Of a DNA stretch of 64,000 nt, positions 17,266 to 25,925 are shown piece by piece. Below the pieces are notes generated by a model. It did no database searches and was not told the DNA's origin. It saw only the letters and a list, made by a program, of their open reading frames with translations. Numbering within the stretch: the first letter of the stretch is position 1; each line of letters opens with the position of its first letter. The translations under genes and the position numbers were made by a program. The stretch spans positions 1 to 64,000 of the forward strand of contig DAOTWY010000015.1 in NCBI GenBank assembly GCA_034435635.1, read 5' to 3'. Origin of the DNA: DAOTWY01 sp003696565. Lineage in GTDB: Bacteria; Chloroflexota; Anaerolineae; Aggregatilineales; Phototrophicaceae.

Positions 17266-18969
17266 ATGGCAACTGCATCATATCCATTACGGGGGCAGTA
17301 TGTAGAAGAAGTAAAACGCCCCAAATTGAGCGAATATCTGCGCTGGAGCATTGACCATAAGATTATCGGCGTGCAATATATGGTCACATCCTTGTTCTTT
17401 TTTGTCATCGCCGGCGCATTAGCGATGCTCATCCGCTGGGAGTTATTAACCCCACAAACAGATTTAATGGCAAGCGGATCATCATATAATACGCTGTTCA
17501 GTATTCATGGGACGATGATGATCTTTACCTGGATTGTGCCGATGTTTGCCGGTTTTGGGAATTATCTCATTCCGCTGCAACTTGGTGCAAAAGATATGGC
17601 GTTCCCATGGTTAAACGCCTTCGCCTTCTGGCTGATTCCACCAGCAGGGCTTTTATTGATTTTGGGTTGGTTTGTTGGTCCAGCAGAAGCCGGTTGGACA
17701 AGCTATCCCCCACTCAGCACAATTTTTAGCCCAGATGGTCAAACCTTGTGGGCGTTATCTATCCACTTATTAGGGTTGTCCTCTATTTTAGGGGCAATTA
17801 ACTTCATCGTGACCATCAAGAACATGCGACCAGCGGGGATGGGCTGGTTCCAGATGCCACTGTTTACATGGGCAATTTTTGCCACCTCCATTATTGTCGT
17901 GCTGGCAACACCGTTCTTGGCAGGTGCGCTTACTTTATTGATTTTGGATCGTGTGGCAGGCACTACATTCTTTGATGCCAATAACGGCGGTGATGTATTG
18001 CTGTGGCAAAATATCTTCTGGTTCTATAGCCATCCAGCCGTATACATCATGGTGCTGCCAGGGTTTGGTGTTTTATCTGAAGTGCTTTCTGTTCACTCTC
18101 GTAAGCCGATTTTTGGATATCGCATGATTGCTCTTTCCAGTATGGCGATTGCCATTGTCGGCTTTACTGTGTGGGCACATCATATGTTCACCAGCTTGCA
18201 GCCAGAATTGCGCATCCCCTTCATGATTACATCCATGATTATCGCCGTGCCAACAGGGATCAAAATTTTCAGTTGGCTTGGCACAATTTGGGGTGGTAAG
18301 TTACGGCTCAACAGTGCGATGCTGTTTGCCTTAGGTTTCCTTTCTCTATTTGTCATTGGTGGAATCACCGGTGTGATGTTAGCATCCGTACCAGTTGATA
18401 TTCATATGCATGATACCTATTTCGTGGTGACCCATTTCCACTTTGTGCTATACGGAGGGAGTGTTTTTGGGATTTATGCCGGGATTTACCACTGGTATCC
18501 CAAGATCACCGGTCGCTTACTCAATGAACGGTTAGGGAAATTGCACTTTGTGCTGACTTACTTAGGCTTTTTGGGGACGTTTTTACCCATGCACATTTTG
18601 GGGATGCAAGGGATGCCGCGCCGCGTCGCAGAATATGACCCCAAATTCCAGGATTTAAATGTGTTGGTCAGTCTTTCATCATTCGTGTTAGGGATTTCCA
18701 CCTTTATCTTGCTATATAACATGGTGGTATCCATTTATAAAGGTAAAAAAGCGGGAGCTAACCCTTGGCGCGCGCTGACGCTAGAATGGCAAACAACTTC
18801 TCCCCCACCAGCTTACAACTTTGTGGGCGATCCTATCCCGTTTGAAGACCCATATGGCTATGGCACAGAAGCCTCAAAAGCCTATTTGGATGCAATGGAA
18901 GCCCGCTTTGGCGGTAAACCGTTGATTGTTGAACAATCTACGGAGCCAGAACAAGCATCTGGTGATTAA
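17266..18969 (+). CDS. ctaD: Cytochrome c oxidase subunit I
   Basis: A 567-residue protein with about 12 membrane helices and the binuclear centre of haem-copper oxidases. The low-spin haem ligands are H81 (SIHGTMMIF) and H392. CuB ligands are H256, H305 and H306, with the cross-linked Tyr Y260 in the YSHPAVY motif. The high-spin haem ligand is H390 (VVTHFHFVLYGG). The YSHP sequence in place of XGHPE points to the A2 subfamily, in which Tyr and Ser replace the D-channel Glu. It reduces O2 to water and pumps protons. AGGGAG precedes the ATG by eight bases. Confidence 0.97.
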   Translation: MATASYPLRGQYVEEVKRPKLSEYLRWSIDHKIIGVQYMVTSLFFFVIAGALAMLIRWELLTPQTDLMASGSSYNTLFSIHGTMMIFTWIVPMFAGFGNYLIPLQLGAKDMAFPWLNAFAFWLIPPAGLLLILGWFVGPAEAGWTSYPPLSTIFSPDGQTLWALSIHLLGLSSILGAINFIVTIKNMRPAGMGWFQMPLFTWAIFATSIIVVLATPFLAGALTLLILDRVAGTTFFDANNGGDVLLWQNIFWFYSHPAVYIMVLPGFGVLSEVLSVHSRKPIFGYRMIALSSMAIAIVGFTVWAHHMFTSLQPELRIPFMITSMIIAVPTGIKIFSWLGTIWGGKLRLNSAMLFALGFLSLFVIGGITGVMLASVPVDIHMHDTYFVVTHFHFVLYGGSVFGIYAGIYHWYPKITGRLLNERLGKLHFVLTYLGFLGTFLPMHILGMQGMPRRVAEYDPKFQDLNVLVSLSSFVLGISTFILLYNMVVSIYKGKKAGANPWRALTLEWQTTSPPPAYNFVGDPIPFEDPYGYGTEASKAYLDAMEARFGGKPLIVEQSTEPEQASGD

Positions 18970-18992
18970 CTCCCTTTTTATGTGATTTGTAC

Positions 18993-19029
18993 TTCAGCAG
19001 GTATCTTATTAAACCAGATACCTGCTGAA
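18993..19029 (+). other. Perfect 14-bp hairpin between ctaD and the next oxidase gene
   Basis: TTCAGCAGGTATCT (18993-19006) and AGATACCTGCTGAA (19016-19029) form a 14-base perfect stem with a nine-base loop. It is followed by AATAG, not a T tract. In an operon it would slow 3' decay of the ctaC-ctaD message or cause partial termination. Confidence 0.55.
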
Positions 19030-19064
19030 AATAGCCTGATAAAAAGAGCTTGGTTTGTAATGTG

Positions 19065-19634
19065 ATGCAACAAGATTTATTGGAAAATCAACTAAGTCGT
19101 GAAGAACTGCAAGACCTGAAAAACAAACGTGCTGGGATGTTTGTTTTTCAATTGAGTTGGATTATGGCATTTGTCAGCCTGGTGGTGGTCAATTGGCAGT
19201 TACGTTTTTCACCCAATTGGGCACCGGAAGGCACACAAAAAGCTGATCCAATCCTTGCGGCATTTGCCACAGGCGCGTTAATCTTAAGTGTGGTTTTGGT
19301 TAAACGAGCACTCAATGCTATTCAACAAAACAATGCCCAAGCGTGTTTTACACAGTGGTTAAGTGCTATCAGCTTGGGTGCATTATTCGTGATGATAATG
19401 GTCTTTGAATGGCTTGCTATTCCATCTGGAACACAATATGCCCAGGTTTTTCGATTGATGACGGGATTTCATGTGTTTCATGCAGTAGTCATTGGGGGAT
19501 ACTTGATCTATGTTTACCAGAATCGTCATTTATATCATGCCATGAATTATTGGGCAGTAGAAGCAGGTGCCAAACTATGGTATTTTGTATTGATCGCCTG
19601 GATGTTATTCTATATCGTGATCTACTGGGTATAA
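19065..19634 (+). CDS. Haem-copper oxidase subunit III-like protein (short form)
   Basis: About 189 residues from the ATG at 19065. A TTG 15 bases earlier is possible, and no clear ribosome site separates them. Five hydrophobic segments are visible (about 31-48, 69-87, 106-124, 135-152 and 165-185). The arrangement with LMTGFHVFHAVVIGGYLIYVY and a final AGAKLWYFVLIAWMLFYIVIYW resembles subunit III, which ends in a W-x-F-V-x-x-x-W-x-x-x-Y pattern. A more canonical subunit III follows two genes later, so the operon carries two paralogues. It probably belongs to the oxidase complex or an assembly factor. Confidence 0.75.
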   Translation: MQQDLLENQLSREELQDLKNKRAGMFVFQLSWIMAFVSLVVVNWQLRFSPNWAPEGTQKADPILAAFATGALILSVVLVKRALNAIQQNNAQACFTQWLSAISLGALFVMIMVFEWLAIPSGTQYAQVFRLMTGFHVFHAVVIGGYLIYVYQNRHLYHAMNYWAVEAGAKLWYFVLIAWMLFYIVIYWV

Positions 19635-19653
19635 ACTTGGAGTTTATTTAATC

Positions 19654-20784
19654 ATGAAACCGGGACTTGAACGAGCAACAACTGCCGCCATATTAGGGTT
19701 TATTGGCAGCGTTGTTTTTACCATTCTTTTACGGGGAGCACAAAACCTTCAACCAGTATTTGACCCGGAAGTTGCCATGATTCTGGGTGCGTTTGTTTCC
19801 TCATTTGCATTTACCTGGGGCATGGGAGCAACTAACCCACAGATGAGCCAGCATCCCCATGAGCCAGAATATGACCCAGAAACCGGGTTGATTGTGGCAG
19901 AAGCCCCCCATGAAGAGGAAGAAGTGGATGAGGTCGCTGTTGAAAGTAGTTCACCACCTTTTCGTGTTTTGGGGTATTCAATGTGGCAAATTAGCTTTTG
20001 GGTGACCTGCCTAGTGGTGGCGGTTTTGGGGTTTGCCACACTGCCAACTGGTTTATATCTACAAACTGCCGGCGACCCAGAAGCACAAACCGCTGCCATT
20101 GGCATGAATTACGCTACCTTAAAATTGCCTTTTGGCGGGGCAGAAATTCAGTTAAGCCAATTGGCGGTTTTTGTTGGGTTTATCATTTTTACACTGGTAT
20201 CGTTGATGGCAATTGGCGGTGGTATTGCCTTGGTCTTCACTATACTGAACCGTGTGGTTAAAGAAGTGGAAAATGAGGGTAAAACCGTGCGCTTTAGCTA
20301 TGAAACCAATACCCCGCGTGAAACATTCTTGCCAGAATTGGTTAAAATGCTTTTGGTGATAGCGGCGTTTTGGGGCTTTTGGAGTATCGAGCGAGATATC
20401 AACCCTGAACTGTGGCGGCTGATCATCGCAATTGTATTTGGAAGTTTCGCTGGCTTTATCTTACACCGGATGCGTCGCCAAGCAGCTAGCACTATACAGC
20501 TCATGCGCGTCGTATTTTTGGGGGTTACGTTCTTCACGCTATTCTCGGTGTTATATATCCTGCATTATGAAGTGCTGGTGGGCTTGCCCATTGCACGCCC
20601 TGGGTGGCTGCGGACATTGCTCTCTCATTTGGGCACAATTGGCTTAACCCCACTCGTGACATTCTTGCTGTTCCCCGGCTTAATCTATAATTTGATTAAG
20701 GATTATGCGGGCAAAATTGTCCAAACATGGGGTGAACCAACAAGCGAAAGTACCGATATTCAACCTGTAGAGGTAAGCGAATAA
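19654..20784 (+). CDS. Unknown multi-pass membrane protein of the oxidase operon
   Basis: A 376-residue protein with about eight membrane helices (about 9-28, 40-58, 107-130, 164-196, 226-245, 252-268, 281-302 and 322-345). An acidic cytosolic or extracellular loop (about 65-98) carries a run of Glu. I do not recognise the family. It sits between the two subunit III-like genes. Its last codon overlaps the next start (TAATG), so it is translated in step with the oxidase. It could be an assembly factor or an accessory subunit specific to this lineage. GGAG lies upstream of the ATG. Confidence 0.7.
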   Translation: MKPGLERATTAAILGFIGSVVFTILLRGAQNLQPVFDPEVAMILGAFVSSFAFTWGMGATNPQMSQHPHEPEYDPETGLIVAEAPHEEEEVDEVAVESSSPPFRVLGYSMWQISFWVTCLVVAVLGFATLPTGLYLQTAGDPEAQTAAIGMNYATLKLPFGGAEIQLSQLAVFVGFIIFTLVSLMAIGGGIALVFTILNRVVKEVENEGKTVRFSYETNTPRETFLPELVKMLLVIAAFWGFWSIERDINPELWRLIIAIVFGSFAGFILHRMRRQAASTIQLMRVVFLGVTFFTLFSVLYILHYEVLVGLPIARPGWLRTLLSHLGTIGLTPLVTFLLFPGLIYNLIKDYAGKIVQTWGEPTSESTDIQPVEVSE

Positions 20785-21416
20785 TGGCTGAATTAACGCA
20801 TCATTTAAGTGCAGAACAAGAAACTGCCAGCATCGAAAATCAAAAATTTGCGATGTGGCTCTATATCGCCAGTGAGACAATCCTGTTCTCAATTTTTATC
20901 GGCGCGTATGCTGTCTTTCGTCATTCACAGCCGGAGGCAGTTAAGGAAGTGCATCATGCCCTCGGGCTGTTTGGTACACTGCTGGTGACCTTTAACTCAT
21001 TCTTACTCTTAGCGAGTAGTTGGGCGATGGTCATGGGCTTGCGGGAAATCAAACGAGGTAATCGCCAAGGGATGATCCGCTGGCTATGGGCAGTTGCCGG
21101 GTTGGGGACGGTCTTCGTCTTGTTACAATACGTTGAATATTCACGCCTTGCAGAAGAAGGTGTCACCCTATATTTTGAAGGAGCAGACTCAGCATTTGCG
21201 GGCTTTGGGATGCATTTTTATACCCCAACCGCTTTTCATGGTGCCCATGTGATCGCTGGGGTGTTGTGGTGCTTATTGGTCATCTGGAAAGCCCGTAACG
21301 GTGCTTATGATGGCGCACCTGGGAGAAACCACGCTGGGGTAGAGATCTTCGGATTATATTGGCACTTTGTTGATGTAGTATGGGTGGTGCTGTTCACCCT
21401 GATTTATCTGGTTTAA
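20784..21416 (+). CDS. ctaE: Cytochrome c oxidase subunit III
   Basis: A 210-residue protein with five membrane helices, as in short bacterial subunit III. Family motifs are KFAMWLYIASETILFSIFIG at the start of the first helix, TPTAFHGAHVIAGVLWC and FGLYWHFVDVVWVVLFTLIYL at the end. It stabilises proton pumping of subunit I and does not bind metals. Its ATG overlaps the stop of the preceding gene, with GAGG upstream. Confidence 0.95.
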   Translation: MAELTHHLSAEQETASIENQKFAMWLYIASETILFSIFIGAYAVFRHSQPEAVKEVHHALGLFGTLLVTFNSFLLLASSWAMVMGLREIKRGNRQGMIRWLWAVAGLGTVFVLLQYVEYSRLAEEGVTLYFEGADSAFAGFGMHFYTPTAFHGAHVIAGVLWCLLVIWKARNGAYDGAPGRNHAGVEIFGLYWHFVDVVWVVLFTLIYLV

Positions 21417-21428
21417 GAGAGGCACCCA

Positions 21429-22013
21429 ATGGCTGAAGAAGAAAAGAACCTAACACAAGACGAATTACAAGAGGTTGCAGAATCTGTCCCTGCACCGGAT
21501 GAATACCCAGAAGGGCAAGCCGAGGCATTAGCTGAAAGTTTGGATGATCCCAACGTGGTTGACCAAGCAGCGGTGGAGGTGTTAAAAGCAACCGAACAAG
21601 GGGCGGATACAGTCCCTATGCAAGCTTTTGATAAAGGGGTAACAGCCGCACAAAACACCATTGAGTCAGTGATGGATCATCAAGGGCATAATGCTCATCA
21701 TGGAGAAACAACCACCGTTTTCGGGCGTACCCTGCCCGTTCCGTTATATACAGCGGTGTTCTTTGCACTCGGCGCACTGACATTAACCGAGGTCATCATT
21801 GCAGAAGTTTTAAAAGAAGCCTCATCGCTAGAGACCATCAAAATCATCATCCTAACAGGAATTGCCAGCGTCAAGGCGTTTTTGGTGGTGTCCATTTATA
21901 TGCACCTCAAAGATGACAGCCGTGCATATTTGGTCGCATTTTTAACACCGGTTATCATGGCAATCGTCGCCATTTTATTCTTGCTATCTGTTCCAGCAAC
22001 CGGTGGTTATTAA
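21429..22013 (+). CDS. Cytochrome c oxidase subunit IV (caa3/COX4_pro family) with acidic N-terminal extension
   Basis: A 194-residue protein. The C-terminal 95 residues carry three membrane helices and the family motif SVKAFLVVSIYMHLKDDSR. The first 97 residues are an acidic, soluble extension, longer than in usual members (about 100 residues in total). It is the last oxidase gene, 12 bases after ctaE, with GAGAGG upstream and an intrinsic terminator downstream. Confidence 0.88.
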   Translation: MAEEEKNLTQDELQEVAESVPAPDEYPEGQAEALAESLDDPNVVDQAAVEVLKATEQGADTVPMQAFDKGVTAAQNTIESVMDHQGHNAHHGETTTVFGRTLPVPLYTAVFFALGALTLTEVIIAEVLKEASSLETIKIIILTGIASVKAFLVVSIYMHLKDDSRAYLVAFLTPVIMAIVAILFLLSVPATGGY

Positions 22014-22050
22014 TCCTTCCCCACACACACGTCAATCTCAAAACACACAG

Positions 22051-22078
22051 AGCGTCCACATCATCAGGACGCTTTTTT
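22051..22078 (+). terminator. Intrinsic terminator of the oxidase operon
   Basis: AGCGTCC and GGACGCT form a seven-base stem with a nine-base loop, followed by TTTTTT. Confidence 0.85.
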
Positions 22079-22161
22079 ATTTGATTAACGTATCTTTTGG
22101 AAAAATCTAATGAATTTTGGGGATAATAGACAATGATGACCGACATACAATGGGAGGCGTG

Positions 22162-22695
22162 ATGTTACAGCCTGGTGATTTCGCACCACATTTTGAAGTG
22201 CAAGATGTTTTAGGGGAATTTATTCGGCTACAAGATTTTGCTGGCAAGAAATTATTGTTGATGTTTCATCGCTATGCTGCCTGTCCATTTTGCAACCTGC
22301 GCACCGAGCAGATCAACCAATATGCCCCGCTTTGGCAATCTAAAGGATTGGGAATGATTGCATTCTTTCAATCCTCAACCACCAGTATCTTAAAACACAT
22401 TGGCAACCGCCCCCCACTCTATCCTGTTATTGGAGACCCAGAGCGTGTGATTTATAAGCAATATTATGTGGAATCCGATAGCAAAAAAGCGGCAGCAACT
22501 CTACCCCGTAAAACCATCGCAGGGGTGCGTGCCCACTTACAAAATAAGATCAAAGTAACAGATACCGGCGACGAGGCATTAATTCCTGCGGAATTTCTCA
22601 TCAATCCCGATTTAACAATCCATACTGCTTATTATGGTAACAACATTGCGGATCACTTACCGATTAAGCAAATTATTGAATTTATCCACAGTTAA
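22162..22695 (+). CDS. Peroxiredoxin-like AhpC/TSA family protein
   Basis: About 177 residues from the ATG at 22162, which has GGGAGG four bases upstream; the frame is open further upstream without a better start. It has a thioredoxin fold with the motif AACPFCNLRTEQIN, a CxxC pair where typical peroxiredoxins have T-x-x-C. It opens with LQPGDFAPHFEVQDVLGE, the usual redoxin entry. Together these place it in the peroxiredoxin-like 2 type family rather than classical 2-Cys AhpC. It probably reduces peroxides or disulfides in the cytoplasm. No signal peptide is seen. A shared terminator lies between it and glnA. Confidence 0.85.
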   Translation: MLQPGDFAPHFEVQDVLGEFIRLQDFAGKKLLLMFHRYAACPFCNLRTEQINQYAPLWQSKGLGMIAFFQSSTTSILKHIGNRPPLYPVIGDPERVIYKQYYVESDSKKAAATLPRKTIAGVRAHLQNKIKVTDTGDEALIPAEFLINPDLTIHTAYYGNNIADHLPIKQIIEFIHS

Positions 22696-22701
22696 CGAAA
22701 A

Positions 22702-22723
22702 ACGGGGCTTGTTGTATGCCCCG
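22702..22723. terminator. Bidirectional intrinsic terminator
   Basis: ACGGGGC and GCCCCGT form a seven-base stem. The minus strand then reads TTTTTCG, and the plus strand TCGCTTTTG. It separates the convergent peroxiredoxin-like and glnA genes. Confidence 0.8.
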
Positions 22724-22746
22724 TTCGCTTTTGACAGATAAGTTGA

Positions 22747-24180
22747 TTAAATATCGAAGTACAGTTGGAATTCGTAAGGATGCGGGCGCATTCCCACCGG
22801 GTCAGCTTCTTCCTCACGCTTGTAAGCAATGTAGCTCTTGATAATGTCTTCAGTAAACACGCCACCTTCCAACAAAAATTCATGATCAGCTTCAAGCGCA
22901 TCTAACACGGCATTTAAACCGCCATGTGGTACAGTGGGTGTTTCCACTTTGTTACTATAAAGATCAATATCCATGGGTTGCCCCGGATGAATCTTGTTTC
23001 GGATTCCGTCCAGCCCTGCCATCATCAACGCCGGGAAGGCATAGTATGGGTTCGCGGTGGGGTCAGGGAAGCGTGTTTCAATGCGCTTCGCCTTGGGGCT
23101 ATTGACATAGACCGGGATGCGGATGGCAGCCGAACGATTACGGTTAGAGTAAACTAAATTAACAGGTGCTTCATAGCCAGGAACCAAACGACGATAGCTA
23201 TTGGTGGTGGGGTTCGTAAACGCCATTAACGCCACAGCGTGCTTTAGGATACCACCAATATAATACAGTGCTAATTCACTGAGGTTAGCATACTCATCAC
23301 CATAGAACAGCGTATTGCCATCTTTCCATAAAGATTGATGTACGTGCATACCAGAGCCATTGTCTTCAAATAAGGGTTTGGGCATAAATGTTGCCACCAA
23401 GCCATTTCTTGCGGCGACATTTTTAACAATGTGCTTGTACATCAAAAGTTTGTCAGCCATTTTCAGCAGGGTATCAAATTTCATATCAATTTCGGCTTGA
23501 CCACCGCCGCCAACTTCATGATGGTGGACTTCGACCTCAATCCCGCAGTTAATCATGGTATTAACCATATCCGCCCGGACATCATGGGTTTTATCCAGCG
23601 GTGGCAAAGGGAAATATCCTTCTTTAATACGATTGAGATAGACCATGGAAGGATCGTTTGAACCAGAATTCCAGAACCCTTCATGAGAGTCTAACTGATA
23701 GAAACTTTTATAGGATTGGACATCGTAACTTACATTGCTAAACAGGAAAAACTCGGCTTCTGGTCCAAAGAAGGCTGTATCTGCAATACCGGTGGATTTC
23801 AGATATTCCTCTGCACGACGTGCTACCCCACGTGGGTCGCGTCCATAGGGTTCGCGTGTGATTGGGTCATACACATCACACAAAAAAGCCAATGTTTTAC
23901 GGGCGAAGAACGGTTCAATATGCGCGGTTGACAAATCCGCTTTAAGAATCAAGTCTGATTCATTAATTGCCTGGAAGCCACGCACACTAGAACCATCAAA
24001 GCCAAAACCATCTTCAAAAACATCGACATCAAGAACTCCTAATGGCATACTGAAGTGATGCACCACGCTTTTCAAATCAGTAAACCGAATATCGACTTCT
24101 TCCACACCGTTTTCTTTTGCCCATTTTAATAGAGCTTCCGGTGATTCTTTTGCGCTGGCTGGCAGTGTAAATTCGCCCAT
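22747..24180 (-). CDS. glnA: Glutamine synthetase, type I
   Basis: A 477-residue enzyme making glutamine from glutamate, ammonia and ATP. It has the N-terminal beta-grasp region with FTDLKSVVHHFSMP and the Mg/Glu sites FGPEAEFFLF and HHEVGGGGQAEIDMKF. The ammonium/glutamate region is NGSGMHVHQSLW, the ATP region is NRSAAIRIPVYVNSPKAKRIETRFPDP (split here as NRSAAIRIP and RIETRFPDP). The segment DIDLYSNKVETP aligns with the adenylylation site of the GSI-beta group, and its Tyr is conserved. That suggests adenylylation control, but no adenylyltransferase is in the window. GGGAGA precedes the ATG. The gene is divergent from the LysM-glycosidase gene. Confidence 0.96.
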   Translation of the reverse strand: MGEFTLPASAKESPEALLKWAKENGVEEVDIRFTDLKSVVHHFSMPLGVLDVDVFEDGFGFDGSSVRGFQAINESDLILKADLSTAHIEPFFARKTLAFLCDVYDPITREPYGRDPRGVARRAEEYLKSTGIADTAFFGPEAEFFLFSNVSYDVQSYKSFYQLDSHEGFWNSGSNDPSMVYLNRIKEGYFPLPPLDKTHDVRADMVNTMINCGIEVEVHHHEVGGGGQAEIDMKFDTLLKMADKLLMYKHIVKNVAARNGLVATFMPKPLFEDNGSGMHVHQSLWKDGNTLFYGDEYANLSELALYYIGGILKHAVALMAFTNPTTNSYRRLVPGYEAPVNLVYSNRNRSAAIRIPVYVNSPKAKRIETRFPDPTANPYYAFPALMMAGLDGIRNKIHPGQPMDIDLYSNKVETPTVPHGGLNAVLDALEADHEFLLEGGVFTEDIIKSYIAYKREEEADPVGMRPHPYEFQLYFDI

Positions 24181-24192
24181 AGCTTTCTCCCA

Positions 24193-24277
24193 TTTTGGTT
24201 ATATTCACTAAAATTTCTGTGATAGCAATCATTATACGTATGTACCATAATGCACTAATCGGAGAAAATAACCAAAA
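24193..24277 (-). promoter_or_regulatory. glnA promoter region with a flanking 10-bp inverted repeat
   Basis: On the minus strand a perfect TATAAT (24236-24231) lies about 50 bases before the glnA ATG, with no clear -35. It is bracketed by TTTTGGTTAT (24193-24202) and ATAACCAAAA (24268-24277), a perfect 10-base inverted repeat. This layout fits operator sites around a regulated promoter. It may also control the divergent gene at 24444. Confidence 0.4.
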
Positions 24278-24443
24278 AAAAATGAACTTTGCTGTGAATT
24301 TTTAACTAAAATCAGTGCAAAGCGTGTTGCAATTTTGTCAATTTGTACAAAGCAAATAGACGTAGGAAAGCCGTAAAGCAGGTTTTATCATCTCATGCTA
24401 CACTAATGACAGTTCAGACATTTAAGAAAGGACATTCAGAGTT

Positions 24444-25868
24444 ATGCGACGATTACTGTTTGTTTTATCACTTTTGATGATGATATTGATGGTGAATGTT
24501 TCAACATTTGCTCAAGATAACAGTGGACAAGAAACTGTGCATGTTGTCCAACCGGGGGAAAATTTGTATCGTATCTCATTGCGTTACGGCGTAAGCATTG
24601 CAGCCATTCAACAACGAAATAATATCGCCAACGCCAGCTTAATTTTCGTCGGGCAGCAATTGATTATCCCAGGTGTTGGCAGCTCACCTGCTCCACAACC
24701 GCAACCACAGCCACAACCCAGTGAGCAAACCACCTATACTGTCCAACGTGGGGATACACTTGGTTCGATCGCACGGCGTTTTGGCACGACCTATCAAGCG
24801 ATCGCTGCCGCGAATGGTATCGCCAATCCCAATTTGATTTATCCAGGGCAACAATTAGTCATTTCTGGTGGAACGGCAGCACCCAGCCCGAATCCAAATC
24901 CAAATCCAAATCCGAATCCGAATCCAGCCCCCCCTATTGCTGGTGGGTTTGAAATTGGCGGACATGTAGAAAGCTTCAGCTATCCAGATCAAATGCGTGG
25001 TGCTGGTATGACTTGGGTCAAAAAGCAATTGGTGTGGAGCCAGGGGCAGCCCGCTAGCATTGCACAACCCTTAATTGACCAGGCACGTGCCAATGGCTTT
25101 AAGATTTTGTTGGGTATTGTAGGCGATCCTGGGCAATTAGGGGCTAATCGTACACAGTATATCCAAGATTTTGCGAACTTCTTAGCAGGGGTAGCACAAC
25201 TTGGACCGGATGCGATTGAGGTATGGAATGAACCTAATATTGACCGGCAATGGCCCGCTGGGCAAATCAACGGTTCAGCATATACAGAGATGTTGCGCGC
25301 GGCATATTTAGCGATTAAAAACGCCAATCCCAATGTATTGGTGATTAGCGGCGCGCCCGCCCCCACCGGTGCAGAAGGGGCATTCCCTGGGCGTGTGGTT
25401 AATGATAACCGCTTCCTCAGCCAGATGGCAGCCGCTGGCGCAGCCAGTTATATGGACTGCCTCGGTGTACATTATAATGAAGGCATTGTTTCTCCATATG
25501 CCACCAGTGGTGACCCACGTGGAAACGGAGGCTATTACACCCGCTATTATCTAGGGATGATTAACACCTATCGTGGAATATTCCCCAATAAGCCGCTTTG
25601 CTTTACGGAACTGGGCTATCTTTCAGGCGAGGGATATGGTCCGTTGCCCCCTGGGTTTGAATGGGCAGCAGGTGTGACCGTGCAAAATCAAGCAGAATGG
25701 CTAAATGGAGCCATACAAATCGCTCGTTCTCGTGGGGATATTCGCCTGATCATTATTTGGAATGTGGATTTCACGCGCTATGATAATGATCCCATGGCAG
25801 GGTATGCTATTATCCGCCCAAATGGGCAATGTCCAGCCTGTAACACCATCCGCGCGGCGATGCAATAA
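24444..25868 (+). CDS. Secreted protein with two LysM domains and a clan-A glycoside hydrolase-like domain
   Basis: A 474-residue protein with a signal peptide (1-23, ending TFAQD). The first LysM is at about 30-76 and the second at about 97-143, then an Asn-Pro linker (about 149-163) and a TIM-barrel domain (about 170-474). The putative acid/base Glu is in EVWNEPNID and the nucleophile Glu in LCFTELGYL, as in GH5/GH39-type clan-A enzymes. The LysM domains would anchor it to peptidoglycan. The natural substrate cannot be read from sequence. It is monocistronic, with a strong terminator. Confidence 0.85.
   Translation: MRRLLFVLSLLMMILMVNVSTFAQDNSGQETVHVVQPGENLYRISLRYGVSIAAIQQRNNIANASLIFVGQQLIIPGVGSSPAPQPQPQPQPSEQTTYTVQRGDTLGSIARRFGTTYQAIAAANGIANPNLIYPGQQLVISGGTAAPSPNPNPNPNPNPNPAPPIAGGFEIGGHVESFSYPDQMRGAGMTWVKKQLVWSQGQPASIAQPLIDQARANGFKILLGIVGDPGQLGANRTQYIQDFANFLAGVAQLGPDAIEVWNEPNIDRQWPAGQINGSAYTEMLRAAYLAIKNANPNVLVISGAPAPTGAEGAFPGRVVNDNRFLSQMAAAGAASYMDCLGVHYNEGIVSPYATSGDPRGNGGYYTRYYLGMINTYRGIFPNKPLCFTELGYLSGEGYGPLPPGFEWAAGVTVQNQAEWLNGAIQIARSRGDIRLIIIWNVDFTRYDNDPMAGYAIIRPNGQCPACNTIRAAMQ
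24891..24925 (+). repeat. Hexanucleotide tandem repeat encoding an Asn-Pro linker
   Basis: About six copies of AATCCA/G encode the (NP)n linker between the LysM and catalytic domains. Such repeats can change length by slippage, in steps of two residues, without breaking the frame. Confidence 0.8.
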
Positions 25869-25891
25869 CACTCACAAGTTTATTTATCAAA

Positions 25892-25920
25892 AACGAGCAG
25901 GCGGGCGACCTGCTCGTTTT
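25892..25920. terminator. Bidirectional intrinsic terminator
   Basis: AACGAGCAGG and CCTGCTCGTT form a 10-base stem with a seven-base loop and a following T run (TTTTTC) on the plus strand. The A run before it serves the minus strand. It lies between convergent genes. Confidence 0.88.
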
Positions 25921-25925
25921 TCATT

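Noticed and set aside
24891..24925. CRISPR-like repeat
   Set aside because: The units are six bases long without spacers and are coding (Asn-Pro linker).
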